Of a DNA stretch of 37,230 nucleotides, positions 23,301 through 30,696 are shown one piece after another. The position numbers and the translations under genes are program-made. The stretch is taken from positions 1 to 37,230 of the forward strand of contig JAFGHX010000200.1 in NCBI GenBank assembly GCA_016929905.1. The letters run 5' to 3'. Within the stretch, counting starts at the first letter, position 1. Each line of letters starts with the position of its first letter. Below the pieces are notes generated by a model. It ran no database searches and was not told where the DNA came from. It saw only the letters and a list, made by a program, of their open reading frames with translations. This DNA is from Kiritimatiellia bacterium (GTDB taxonomy: Bacteria; Verrucomicrobiota; Kiritimatiellia; JAFGHX01).

Positions 23301-25525
23301 GAGGATTCGCTTCCGGCATTCGGGCCGAGTACACCCGCCTTCCTCAGCACCCCCAGAGTCAGCCAGCCGCCAACCAGGCCGAGCAACGGCCAACTCGCGA
23401 CGCCGAACGCCGAATGGAGGAACCGGCAGAAACCGATACTCACGCCCATCTCCTTGTCAAGGAAGAGCACAAGCGGCGAGTAGAGCGCCGGGTACAGACC
23501 ATGGCTCAAGATGACCGCGATTGCCCAGCGGCGCGCCATCGCGCCGACGCGCCGCCCCCGCAAGGCCGGATCCCCCAGTCCGAACGCCAGTCCCGTCACC
23601 ACCCCGCCAAACAGGCCCACCACGCCGGCGCGCAACAGGCGCGAAACGGCCATCGCCATCTGCTGCTGCAGGTTGCCCGAGACATGGCCGAACTCGCGCC
23701 ACGCCCAGCCGAAAGCCCTGCCGCCCGCCAGACCGGCCAGAAGACTGACGCCAGCCCACCCGGCCATCATGAACACCATGTGCCGGATTCCGAACCCGCG
23801 CAAGCCGCGCAGGCCAACGAGCCCGATCGCGCAACCCGCAAGCGCCCCCACCATGCCGCTGCCCCAAAGCCAGTATCCGCCGAAGACATGCCATTGTGCG
23901 ACCTCGACCACCCCCACAGGCACAAACACCAACACCAACCATCGCAGGGTCGAGCTGCCCGACAACCGCCATTGGCCCGGCGCCGCCACACGAACCCGAG
24001 CCGCCGCGCCGAGCGGGTCCGGCCCATACCGGTTCGGACCCTTGGTCCCACGCCTCAACAGCAGCACGACCTCCAGGTAGATATTGTAGAACGGCAGCAG
24101 GAGCAGCAGACATTGAAGCCCCGGCCGGTTCAGGTCGTGCAGCCGGCCGGCGGCCAACACAAACTGGGCCGCCGCGCCGAGCAGCAGGAACACCTGCGCC
24201 CCTTCCCGGAATGCCCGCGCCGCCACGGCGAAAATGAGATGCACCGTCAGCGACAACCAGAAGTACTTGGCCCGGTTCAGCCGCCGTGAACGCCGCCCGC
24301 TCTCCGGCTGAGCCGGCGCCGCCTGCCCCGCCTCTACAGACGGCCTGGGCAGCGGTTCCGGAGCCTGAGCGCGCGCGGCGACAGGCGCCGACACCGCCGG
24401 TGCCGGCGCAGGCGCGGCAGCCGGCACCGGCGGCGGATTTCGCGCCTCGCGTTCGGCGGTCGCAGCCCGCGCTTGCGCCCCGTACAACGCCGCGCGCACG
24501 GCGTTCAATCCCTCGCCCATCTCCACGGCAGACGCATAACGCTCGCCGGGCTCTTCCTCCAAAGCCTTCCTCACAAATGCGTCCCATTCCGGCGCGAGGG
24601 AAGAGTCGACCTGCGACGGCGTCTTCATCCCCAACCCGCGCCCGGTCAGCAACCGGTAGGTCATCAGCCCCAGCGCATACACATCGCTGCGCTCGTCCGC
24701 GTCGATGCCCTGTTTCTGCTCCGGGCTCATGTACTCGTACGTGCCCAGCATCGCGCGCGTGCTCGCGCCGCCCGCCGCCGCATCCGCGCCGGCCATCGTG
24801 CGTTCGTCGCCCATGCTCATGGAGAGCCGTACGGAGACCTCGGCCTGGCTGCGCACCCATTCCTCGCCCACCAGCCGAACCAGCCCGAAATCGGCTATCT
24901 TCGCCTGAATCCCCATTGGGGCCTCACCCGCGAGCAGGATGTTCGACGGTTTCAAATCGCGATGAATCGCGCCATGCTCGTGCGCGTACGCAAGCCCCTC
25001 CACCACCTGTGTCAAGATGCCCAGCAGCTCGTCCTGCGCGATCCGCCCGCCCTGTGCCTCCGCATAGTCCTGCAAACTCACGGGCTTCTCTTCAATCGCC
25101 AGACAACCTGTCCCTCGTAGCCCGGAGGGCGAAGTGGGATCGTCAACCTGTCCCGCGCAGCCCGAAGGGCGAAGTGGGATCGTCAATCCGCCCACCCGCT
25201 CCATTCTGAGCCAGTACCGGCCGTTCGACTCACCGAAATCGTCCACCTGCACGATATGCGGGTGCTGCAGCTTGGCCATCACTTTCGCCTCGCGCCGGAA
25301 CCGGTCGAGCGAACCGGCGCGCGCCGCGAACTCTTCGGGCAGCAACTTCAACGCATAGTGCAACTCGAGCGTCGTGTGCTCAACCTCATACACCTCACCC
25401 ATCCCCCCGCGGCCGAGCAGACGGATCACGCGGTACTGACCCAGTTCCGCACCGGGCTTCAATGCGCCCGCTGGCCCCGCGTCCGAGGGTCGTTCCATCG
25501 TCTCGTCCAGGTCAAGTGAGTCCAT
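23297..25525 (-). CDS. Ser/Thr protein kinase fused to DUF805-like membrane domain
   Basis: A 742-residue protein and the first gene of the minus-strand kinase operon. The kinase spans residues about 31-330 (GRGGMGEVYE, Lys60, HRDLKPSN, DFG, a long activation segment, MSPEQ). A Pro/Ala-rich linker follows. Then comes a polytopic region that opens with a DUF805-like stretch (AAGRLHDLNRPGLQ, GTKGPNRYGPDP) and continues with about six more hydrophobic segments. So this paralog is the membrane-anchored one, while the other two are soluble. Residues 117-143 are a 27-residue insertion after the hinge, encoded by a palindromic DNA repeat. The internal ATG 25525 is chosen because the conserved acidic N-terminus (SLDLDETM) begins there. 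Confidence 0.88.
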   Translation of the reverse strand: MDSLDLDETMERPSDAGPAGALKPGAELGQYRVIRLLGRGGMGEVYEVEHTTLELHYALKLLPEEFAARAGSLDRFRREAKVMAKLQHPHIVQVDDFGESNGRYWLRMERVGGLTIPLRPSGCAGQVDDPTSPSGLRGTGCLAIEEKPVSLQDYAEAQGGRIAQDELLGILTQVVEGLAYAHEHGAIHRDLKPSNILLAGEAPMGIQAKIADFGLVRLVGEEWVRSQAEVSVRLSMSMGDERTMAGADAAAGGASTRAMLGTYEYMSPEQKQGIDADERSDVYALGLMTYRLLTGRGLGMKTPSQVDSSLAPEWDAFVRKALEEEPGERYASAVEMGEGLNAVRAALYGAQARAATAEREARNPPPVPAAAPAPAPAVSAPVAARAQAPEPLPRPSVEAGQAAPAQPESGRRSRRLNRAKYFWLSLTVHLIFAVAARAFREGAQVFLLLGAAAQFVLAAGRLHDLNRPGLQCLLLLLPFYNIYLEVVLLLRRGTKGPNRYGPDPLGAAARVRVAAPGQWRLSGSSTLRWLVLVFVPVGVVEVAQWHVFGGYWLWGSGMVGALAGCAIGLVGLRGLRGFGIRHMVFMMAGWAGVSLLAGLAGGRAFGWAWREFGHVSGNLQQQMAMAVSRLLRAGVVGLFGGVVTGLAFGLGDPALRGRRVGAMARRWAIAVILSHGLYPALYSPLVLFLDKEMGVSIGFCRFLHSAFGVASWPLLGLVGGWLTLGVLRKAGVLGPNAGSESS
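25107..25186. repeat. 40-bp direct repeat, two copies, inside kinase gene
   Basis: Two 40-bp copies (25107-25146 and 25147-25186) differ at about four positions. Each contains the small palindrome GCCC-GGA-GGGC (or its AAG variant) and ends GGATCGTCAA. Together with flanking bases they add 27 codons to the kinase without breaking the frame. Confidence 0.88.
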
Positions 25526-25702
25526 GGCTGCGGTATCCGCCTCCAACCCCCAATCCCGTACCGCCGAAGGCCCGGAAAGAAGCGGCCCGGGTCGGCATGT
25601 CCTACATGATACACGGTGACTCCGCATTCCTGTAGCAAAAAAGGTGGAACCCTCATCGCTTGCCGCCCCCCCGATGCCCGCTGTGCAAGTCCCCCGTTGA
25701 AG

Positions 25703-25910
25703 CGGCTCACCACAGGTTCGCCCTCCAGCCCGTTCGCACAAGGCCCCATGGAGGACGAGGCTGCGCCGAGCTGCCCGCCAACTCGCTCGCCAGCCGCCCC
25801 CGAAGGCGACTCACCACAGATTCGCCCTCCAGTCCGTTCGCACAAGGCCCGATGGAGGGCGAGGCGGTGCCGAGCCGCCCGCCAACTCACTCGCCAGCCT
25901 CGCGTGCAGG
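25703..25910. repeat. 104-bp tandem repeat, two copies, in kinase-operon upstream gap
   Basis: The gap 25526-26119 has no convincing gene. It holds two direct copies with a 104-base period (25703-25806 and 25807-25910), about 85-90 percent alike by eye. The second copy contains an inverted pair, CGCCCTCCA and TGGAGGGCG, around a 20-base loop; the first copy has a less perfect version. A TATCAT-like -10 for the kinase operon is possible at 25606-25611 (minus strand), but no good -35 accompanies it. Confidence 0.85.
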
Positions 25911-25962
25911 CGAGTAAACGGCGGGCTCTCGCCTGGTCTTGAGTGAGGCAAATGCCTTGGAC

Positions 25963-25984
25963 GCGCAGGCAGGAATGCCTGCGC
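25963..25984. repeat. Perfect hairpin, REP-like
   Basis: GCGCAGGCA, a 4-base loop, then TGCCTGCGC: a 9-bp perfect stem. It lies between the 104-bp repeats and the hairpin at 26019. I recall similar CGCAGGC...GCCTGCG hairpins as dispersed repeats in related genomes; only one copy is seen here. Confidence 0.7.
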
Positions 25985-26018
25985 TACCGGGAAGATGAAA
26001 CGGAAGCAAGAAAGTCCG

Positions 26019-26045
26019 CGCGACCGGCGCTCCGCGCCGGTCGCG
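26019..26045 (-). terminator. Strong GC hairpin, possible terminator of the FGE gene
   Basis: A 12-bp perfect stem (CGCGACCGGCGC) with a 3-base loop lies 75 bases downstream of the minus-strand kinase-FGE gene. On the minus strand it is followed by a pyrimidine-rich CTTTCTTGCTT. It could equally be a REP-type element. Confidence 0.5.
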
Positions 26046-26119
26046 AAAGAACATCAGAACTCAGAAGCCCAGAAATCACAACGTCAGCAGCCCAGCAGTC
26101 AGCACCACCATTCCTACGC

Positions 26120-27262
26120 TCAACGCATACCTCCAACCACCACCATCCGAAACCCGCGGATATTGTACCGGTACGCTGCGCCGTGCCAGTCGCGACTTGC
26201 TGATCGGCAGTAGCGCGCGTCGAAGCTCCACGAACCGCCCCGCAACACGCGCCGAGCGCTGTCGCCTCCGCTCGTCCACGGCGCACCGTCGGCCGGGGCG
26301 CCGGTATAGTCAGCGTGCCAGAAGTCCTCGCACCACTCCCACACGTTGCCATGCATGTCGTACAAGCCCCGGGCGTTTGGTTCGAACGAGCCGACCTGAA
26401 CGGTCGTCTGGCGGAACACTCCGGTCGGGGCGTTTCCGTATGGATAGTCCCCGTTGAAATTCGCCATGCGCGAGTCCAACCGGCTGCCGTAGTGGAACGG
26501 GGTCGTCGTACCCGCGCGGCACGCGTACTCCCATTCCGCCTCGCTGGGCAGCCGCACATATCCACCGGGCGGAAGCTGCTGCCCACACGTCTGCTCGACT
26601 TTCCCGCAGAACTCACTCGCCTCGTGCCAGCTCACCTGCTCGACGGGCGCGTCCGGCCCGGCCTTCTTGAAATGCGACGGGTTCTTGCCCACCACCCGCT
26701 CATACTGCCGCTGGGTCACCGCGTGCCGCCCCATCCAGAACCCATGCTCGAACGTGACGCGATGCACGGGCCCTTCAAAGGACGCACGCTCCTCCTCCGA
26801 GTCCGGGCTGCCCATCTCGAAGCTGCCGGGCGGTAGCCACGCCAACTCCAGTTCCACGCCGCCGCCCAGATCGAGCGTGAGCGAGGACTGCTCGCCGGTC
26901 GTGAATGCAGGTTCGACAACCGCGCTTGAGCGCGCGCTCGCGCGCGCACCGCTCGCACTGGCGCCCGCCCCCGTGCTCAGCTCGACGCCCATGTTCTCCA
27001 ACCGTTCGGCGAACATGGCCGCGCTCTCGAGCCGCGCGCCGCGCGCCGCCTCCAATGCGTCCGCCACCAAGTCATCCCAGCCCGGGGCCAAAGTCCCGTC
27101 GATCCGCGATGGCGACCGCGTTCCGGGATCGCGGCCGGTCAGCAGCTTGAACGCGATCAGGCCCAGCGCGTAAATGTCGCTCTTCGCGTCCGGCTCGAAG
27201 CTCGTCCGTTCCTCTTCGCCCTCCGCGCCCGTTGTCCCGCCTCTGTCGATCCCATCCGGCAT
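26120..27262 (-). CDS. FGE-sulfatase-like protein with truncated kinase N-terminus
   Basis: A 380-residue protein. The first about 85 residues are only the end of a kinase domain: KSDIYALGLIAFKLLTGRDP corresponds to SDLYALGLMTYRLLTGR of the neighbouring kinases, followed by the APGWDDLVADAL helix. Glycine loop, Lys, HRD and DFG are absent, and no other frame in 27263-27530 restores them. Residues about 150-380 are an intact FGE-like domain (LAWLPPGSFEMGSPDSEEE, GRHAVTQRQYERVVGKNPSH, VRLPSEAEWEYACRAGTT, GLYDMHGNVWEWCEDFW, RVLRGGSW). One Cys remains near the C-terminus (YCRSASRD). GGGAGG lies upstream of ATG 27262, so the remnant may be expressed. Either a decayed kinase-FGE fusion or a domain reuse. 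Confidence 0.72.
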   Translation of the reverse strand: MPDGIDRGGTTGAEGEEERTSFEPDAKSDIYALGLIAFKLLTGRDPGTRSPSRIDGTLAPGWDDLVADALEAARGARLESAAMFAERLENMGVELSTGAGASASGARASARSSAVVEPAFTTGEQSSLTLDLGGGVELELAWLPPGSFEMGSPDSEEERASFEGPVHRVTFEHGFWMGRHAVTQRQYERVVGKNPSHFKKAGPDAPVEQVSWHEASEFCGKVEQTCGQQLPPGGYVRLPSEAEWEYACRAGTTTPFHYGSRLDSRMANFNGDYPYGNAPTGVFRQTTVQVGSFEPNARGLYDMHGNVWEWCEDFWHADYTGAPADGAPWTSGGDSARRVLRGGSWSFDARYCRSASRDWHGAAYRYNIRGFRMVVVGGMR

Positions 27263-27530
27263 CGGCCGCGCCCTCCCGCCGCCAACATTGACGGCTTACG
27301 CATACTGCACCCGCACGCCGAACGCAAACGCATTCGCGTGCCGCCCCGCACTCTGGGCGCATGTCGATTCTTCCGGTCGGAAAGTGCCGTGAGCTTCAAC
27401 GGCGGTGTCCGCCGTAGCGCCTTCGCGAAGGCCCAAGCGCCGGCCAGGCTTCGGGCTGCCATGTAATGGCTTGCCCCTCGCCGCCGACAATGCCACAATC
27501 CTCCTTTCGCCAATCTTGGGGGAAACCTTC

Positions 27531-28529
27531 ATGCACCATACGCTCGTCATCGGATTGCGCGGCCGGGGGAAGAGTTGGGCCAAAGCCGTGCAAGCCCACC
27601 CGGAATTCGAGCTGACCGGCCTGGCGGACATCGATCCGGACACGCTGGCGGCGGCCGCGGCCGAATTCCAGATCCCGCCCGAACGCCGGCACAGCGATCA
27701 CAACACGGCGCTTGCCTCCGGCGCCTACGAAATCGCCGTCGTGGTCGTGTCGCACAAGTTCCACTACGCGCTCACCAAGGACGCGCTGCTGGCCGGCCTG
27801 CACTGCCTCACCGAGAAACCGTTCACCATGGACATCGGCCAGGCCGAGGAACTCGTGAAGCTCGCTGGCGAGAAGAAGCGCGTGGTCGAAGTCGTTCAGA
27901 ACTACCGCTATACGCCTGCCAGCCAATTCATCGCCGAGGCGATCCGCGACCAGCGGCTCGGCCGGCTCGCCACCGTCGAAGGGTCCTTCCACCGGTTCCG
28001 CCCGCCGCACGGCGAACGTGAAGCCGACATGCCCTTTCCCGTCCTGTTCACCCAGAGCGTACACCACCTGGACTGGCTCGTTTCCGTCTTGCCCGCCGCG
28101 ATCGACGAAACGATCAGCCGCCACCAGCGCGTGCCGTGGAGCAAATGGGAGAACCCCGCCATCTGCCACATCCTGATGCGCTGCGCCGACGGCGTGCTCG
28201 TCAGCTATCAGGCCAGTTACGACGCACAGGGCGAAATCTCGTCCTACGACGGCATCTGGCGGTTCGCCTTCGAAAAGGGCGACCTCATCGTCGACAACGA
28301 ACGCCAGGTGTGGCAGGTCGCCGAGAAGGGCCAGAAGCGCGAGATCGTGCTCGGACCCGACGCCAAGGGCCGCTCCGGCGACCTCTGCCTGCTCGACGAC
28401 CTGCACAACGCCATCACCACCGGCGCCGAACCGCCCACCTCCGGGCGGGACAACCTCAAGACGTTGAAGGTGTTGTTTGGGGTGATGGGGGAGTGGAGGA
28501 GGAGTGCATCCGTATGCTCAACGGCTTAG
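27531..28529 (+). CDS. Gfo/Idh/MocA-family NAD(P)-dependent oxidoreductase
   Basis: A 332-residue protein. The N-terminal Rossmann fold has a variant nucleotide loop (LVIGLRGRGKSWAKA, residues 4-18), ADIDP after strand 2, and the family's TEKPFTMD (residues 94-101; the EKP Lys is the usual catalytic or cofactor-contact residue). NYRYTP and the C-terminal beta-sheet domain with VHHLDWLVSVLP follow; the His pair in the SVHHLDWL helix matches the catalytic His of the family. Such enzymes oxidise or reduce sugars, inositols or related carbonyls; the substrate cannot be read from sequence. ATG 27531 follows GGGGGA. It is divergent from the FGE gene. Confidence 0.88.
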   Translation: MHHTLVIGLRGRGKSWAKAVQAHPEFELTGLADIDPDTLAAAAAEFQIPPERRHSDHNTALASGAYEIAVVVVSHKFHYALTKDALLAGLHCLTEKPFTMDIGQAEELVKLAGEKKRVVEVVQNYRYTPASQFIAEAIRDQRLGRLATVEGSFHRFRPPHGEREADMPFPVLFTQSVHHLDWLVSVLPAAIDETISRHQRVPWSKWENPAICHILMRCADGVLVSYQASYDAQGEISSYDGIWRFAFEKGDLIVDNERQVWQVAEKGQKREIVLGPDAKGRSGDLCLLDDLHNAITTGAEPPTSGRDNLKTLKVLFGVMGEWRRSASVCSTA

Positions 28530-28657
28530 AGAAAACGCTGGAGCGAAAGCTCCCGGAGAAAGACCGGCGCTGGACGGTTGAGGAGGAATCCGAGCGCTAT
28601 GCCACTTCGGAGGAACTCACCGATATCGGCTGGCCCCCGGAGGATCCTGACACCTGA
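28514..28657 (+). CDS. Small hypothetical protein, 47 residues
   Basis: An ATG preceded by a good GGAGGAGG overlaps the last 16 bases of the oxidoreductase gene. The product is very charged (LEKTLERKLPEKDRRWTVEE, then YATSEELTDIGWPPEDPDT) with no recognised family. Its final codons and TGA stop are supplied by the heptameric repeat that begins at 28646, so the natural C-terminus may have been altered. It could be a genuine coupled small gene or chance. Confidence 0.42.
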   Translation: MLNGLEKTLERKLPEKDRRWTVEEESERYATSEELTDIGWPPEDPDT

Positions 28658-28687
28658 CACCTGAAACCTGAAACCTGAAACCTACCC
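28646..28687. repeat. 7-bp repeat CCTGAMA, five to six units
   Basis: CCTGACA twice, CCTGAAA three times, then CCTACCC, in perfect 7-base register, in the gap before the HD-domain gene. The same unit recurs at 29288-29328. Confidence 0.88.
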
Positions 28688-28703
28688 CCAAAGGAGACAC
28701 CCC

Positions 28704-29270
28704 ATGCCACCCCACACCCCCACACGCGATGAAGCCCTGGCACTGCTGAAGGAATACAACACCAACGAAGCGCTGATCAAACACGCGCTGGCCGTGGAGG
28801 GCGTCATGCGCTATATGGCCGCAAAACGCGGTGAAGATCCGGAGAAATGGGGGATCATCGGCCTGATCCACGATCTGGACTACGAGAAGTTCCCGGAACA
28901 GCACTGCATCAAGACGCGCGAGATCCTGCAGCAGCACGGCTGGCCGGAGGAGTATATCCGCGCGGTCGAGTCGCACGGCTGGGAAATCCAGAACCAGGTT
29001 GAACCGCAGACCGACATCGAGAAGGTCCTCTATACGATCGATGAATTGACGGGGCTCGTGACCGCCTGCGCCCTGGTTCGCCCGTCGCGGAGCGTCATGG
29101 ACATGAAGGCCAAATCGGTCCGGAACAAATGGAAACAGAAAAGCTTCGCCGCCGGCGCAAACCGCGAGATCATCGCGAAAGGCGCGGACATGCTCGGCAT
29201 GGAACTGGACGACCTGTTCACCGACGTCATCATGGGCATGCGCGAGGTGCACGAACAGATCGGGCTCTGA
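28704..29270 (+). CDS. HD-domain metal-dependent hydrolase
   Basis: A 188-residue HD-superfamily protein. His27 (LIKHALAVEGVMRYM) and His56-Asp57 (IIGLIHDLDYEKFP) form the metal site; His81 is likely in EILQQHGW and His95 in VESHGWE, with Asp at YTIDELTGLV. This order is that of single-domain HD hydrolases often annotated as HDIG or phosphohydrolase. Substrates of close relatives are not established. RBS AAAGGAGA lies before ATG 28704. It follows the heptameric repeat and converges with the phosphoesterase gene. It shows no link to the ESCRT-like locus beyond proximity. Confidence 0.82.
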   Translation: MPPHTPTRDEALALLKEYNTNEALIKHALAVEGVMRYMAAKRGEDPEKWGIIGLIHDLDYEKFPEQHCIKTREILQQHGWPEEYIRAVESHGWEIQNQVEPQTDIEKVLYTIDELTGLVTACALVRPSRSVMDMKAKSVRNKWKQKSFAAGANREIIAKGADMLGMELDDLFTDVIMGMREVHEQIGL

Positions 29271-29287
29271 GCCCGAGACGGAAGGCG

Positions 29288-29328
29288 TCAGGTGTCAGCG
29301 TGGAGGCCCTGAAACCTGACACCTGAAA
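29288..29328. terminator. Inverted heptamer repeats between convergent genes
   Basis: TCAGGTGTCAG (29288-29298) is the exact complement of CTGACACCTGA (29316-29326), giving an 11-bp stem with a 17-base loop. Three direct CCTGAMA heptamers (29308-29328) build the right arm. It sits in the 65-base gap between two convergent genes and could act as a bidirectional terminator, though no U-tract follows. Confidence 0.5.
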
Positions 29329-29335
29329 CATCGGA

Positions 29336-29722
29336 TCACTCGGCCATCTCCGCGTCTTTCGAGGCGATCAGCAGCCACTGGTTCCCCGGCGGGTACTTGG
29401 TGTGAATCAACTTCCACGGGCCGCGCATCCGCTTGCCTTCGAGCCGGAACCGGAGCATGCCCTGCTCGCGCAGCACCAGCTCGTACTCGCCGGAATCCCA
29501 AATCTCCACCTGCCCGGCCCCATACTCGCCCTCCGTGATCTCGCCCTCGAAATCGATGTAGGCCAGCTCGTGGTCTTCCACCTGGATCGCCAGGCGCTTG
29601 ACCTTCGTGTCCGCCGACGGCTGCTTGGGAACCGCCCAGCTCTTGAGCACGCCGTCCATTTCGAGCCGCAGGTCATAGTGCAGGCGCGACGCGTGATGCT
29701 TCTGGATGACAAAACGGGGCAT
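29336..29722 (-). CDS. Stand-alone LigD-type 3'-phosphoesterase domain protein
   Basis: A 128-residue protein equal to the phosphoesterase (PE) domain of bacterial NHEJ ligase D: FVIQKHHASRLHYDLRLEMD at the N-terminus (His9, His15, Asp17 region), GVLKSWAVPKQPS, VEDHELAYIDFEGEI, GEYGAGQVEIWDSG and GPWKLIHTK near the end. The PE domain trims 3'-phosphate and ribonucleotide ends. Here it is separate from ligase and polymerase domains, and no Ku is seen in the window. Stand-alone copies are known in archaea and bacteria. The start ATG at 29720-29722 has GGAGAGG-like purines upstream. Confidence 0.88.
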   Translation of the reverse strand: MPRFVIQKHHASRLHYDLRLEMDGVLKSWAVPKQPSADTKVKRLAIQVEDHELAYIDFEGEITEGEYGAGQVEIWDSGEYELVLREQGMLRFRLEGKRMRGPWKLIHTKYPPGNQWLLIASKDAEMAE

Positions 29723-29850
29723 GCGACAACTCCTCTCTCTGGGCTACAGGTCTTGCCGGATGCCACACTCTATCAGACCCCGCCCCCCTCCTCAAGACGC
29801 GATCCACACCTTCAGCGGCGCTTCTTCGCCGCTGCAAAGCGCGCCTCACC

Positions 29851-29878
29851 TTGACTTCCGGCCCGTTTGGGGTACAAG
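29851..29878 (+). promoter_or_regulatory. Probable promoter of the SHD1 gene
   Basis: TTGACT at 29851-29856 and TACAAG at 29873-29878, with a 16-base spacer, 23 bases before the ATG at 29902, which itself has a GGAGGAG RBS. Spacing is good; the -10 is a moderate match. Confidence 0.45.
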
Positions 29879-29901
29879 CTAGCGGGGTCGAGGAGGAGCG
29901 C

Positions 29902-30663
29902 ATGAGCCGATCAGCCCTGTTCGGAATCGCCGGGTGCCTTGCCCTGCTTGCACTCGGCCTTTGTTCGATGGCACAGAACGCCGATGAATCCGGGGTCCGC
30001 ACCTGAAGCACTGCCGACGGGCAGCACACCGTCGAGGCCTCGTTCGTGAGACTGCAGATGGACCGGGTCTACCTGAAACGCGCCTCGGACCAACAAGTAA
30101 TCGCCGTGCCGATCACCCGCTTGAGTTCGGAAGACCAGATTCTCGCCAGAAAGCTCGGCACACCGGCGCTGGGCGATTCGTCCGGCCCGGCCCCGACGCC
30201 CTCGTTTGCCAACAAGACGGCGGGTGGCACGCTGACCGAGGAAGAAGAGAAGTCGCTGAAGAAGGAGTGGACCGACGAGAAGACCAACCGCCGGTACCGT
30301 TTGGAAGCGTCGTTCGGGCCCAGAACCCTCGAAGGCCGCGAGAAGAAGATGGTCGCGCGCACCGGAAGAATTCCTGTCCGGCTCTTGGCCTACTTCTATG
30401 AAGTGAAGAAGTCCGGCGGCAAAGACGTGTTCGTCCAGGAGCCCGGATCGGCGCACATCTACATCCAGGATGCGGAGGGTGGCCTCGTCGACAAGAAGAC
30501 GATGTCCTTCAACAAGTTGTGCCCTACCTGAGGAGGAGGCGGCGGGTACTTCGGTGAAGTACCCAAACCGGGCCCCTACAAGGCCGTGATTTGGGGCAAG
30601 AAGGGCGACGTCCTCTACGGCGAAGTCTGGAACATCGAGATCAAGGCGCCGGCCGGCCTGTGA
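29902..30663 (+). pseudogene. Exported SHD1-domain protein interrupted by two in-frame TGA codons
   Basis: One reading frame of 254 codons runs from an ATG with a good RBS to a final TGA at 30661. It is interrupted by TGA at 30004-30006 and 30529-30531. A signal peptide (LFGIAGCLALLALGL) comes first, then RT-stop-STADGQHTVEASFVRL and VPITRLSSEDQ, the SHD1 (SLA1 homology) pattern of PVC exported proteins. That pattern normally reads RTWT, so the first TGA replaces a conserved Trp (TGG to TGA). After the second stop the frame continues Gly-rich, then YFGEVPKPGPYKAVIWGKK. TGG still encodes Trp elsewhere in the frame, and many neighbours end in TGA, so two nonsense mutations are the simplest reading. 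Recoding or sequence error remain possible. Confidence 0.68.
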
Positions 30664-30696
30664 CGGCCGCGCGCGGCTGACGGCCCACTGTCCGCC

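Noticed and set aside
25459..25890. Minus-strand open frame across the gap upstream of the kinase operon
   Set aside because: It translates the 104-bp repeats and has no domain, and its end overlaps the kinase N-terminus.
21330..27262. Diversity-generating retroelement acting on the FGE-like domains
   Set aside because: FGE/C-type-lectin folds are common DGR targets, but no reverse transcriptase, template repeat or Avd gene is in the window.
29902..30663. Genome-wide reassignment of TGA to Trp, or selenocysteine insertion
   Set aside because: Many genes in the window end in TGA at clearly natural termini, including overlapping ATGA and GTGA junctions, and TGG encodes Trp throughout. The first site is normally Trp rather than Cys/Sec, and no SECIS-like hairpin stands out.
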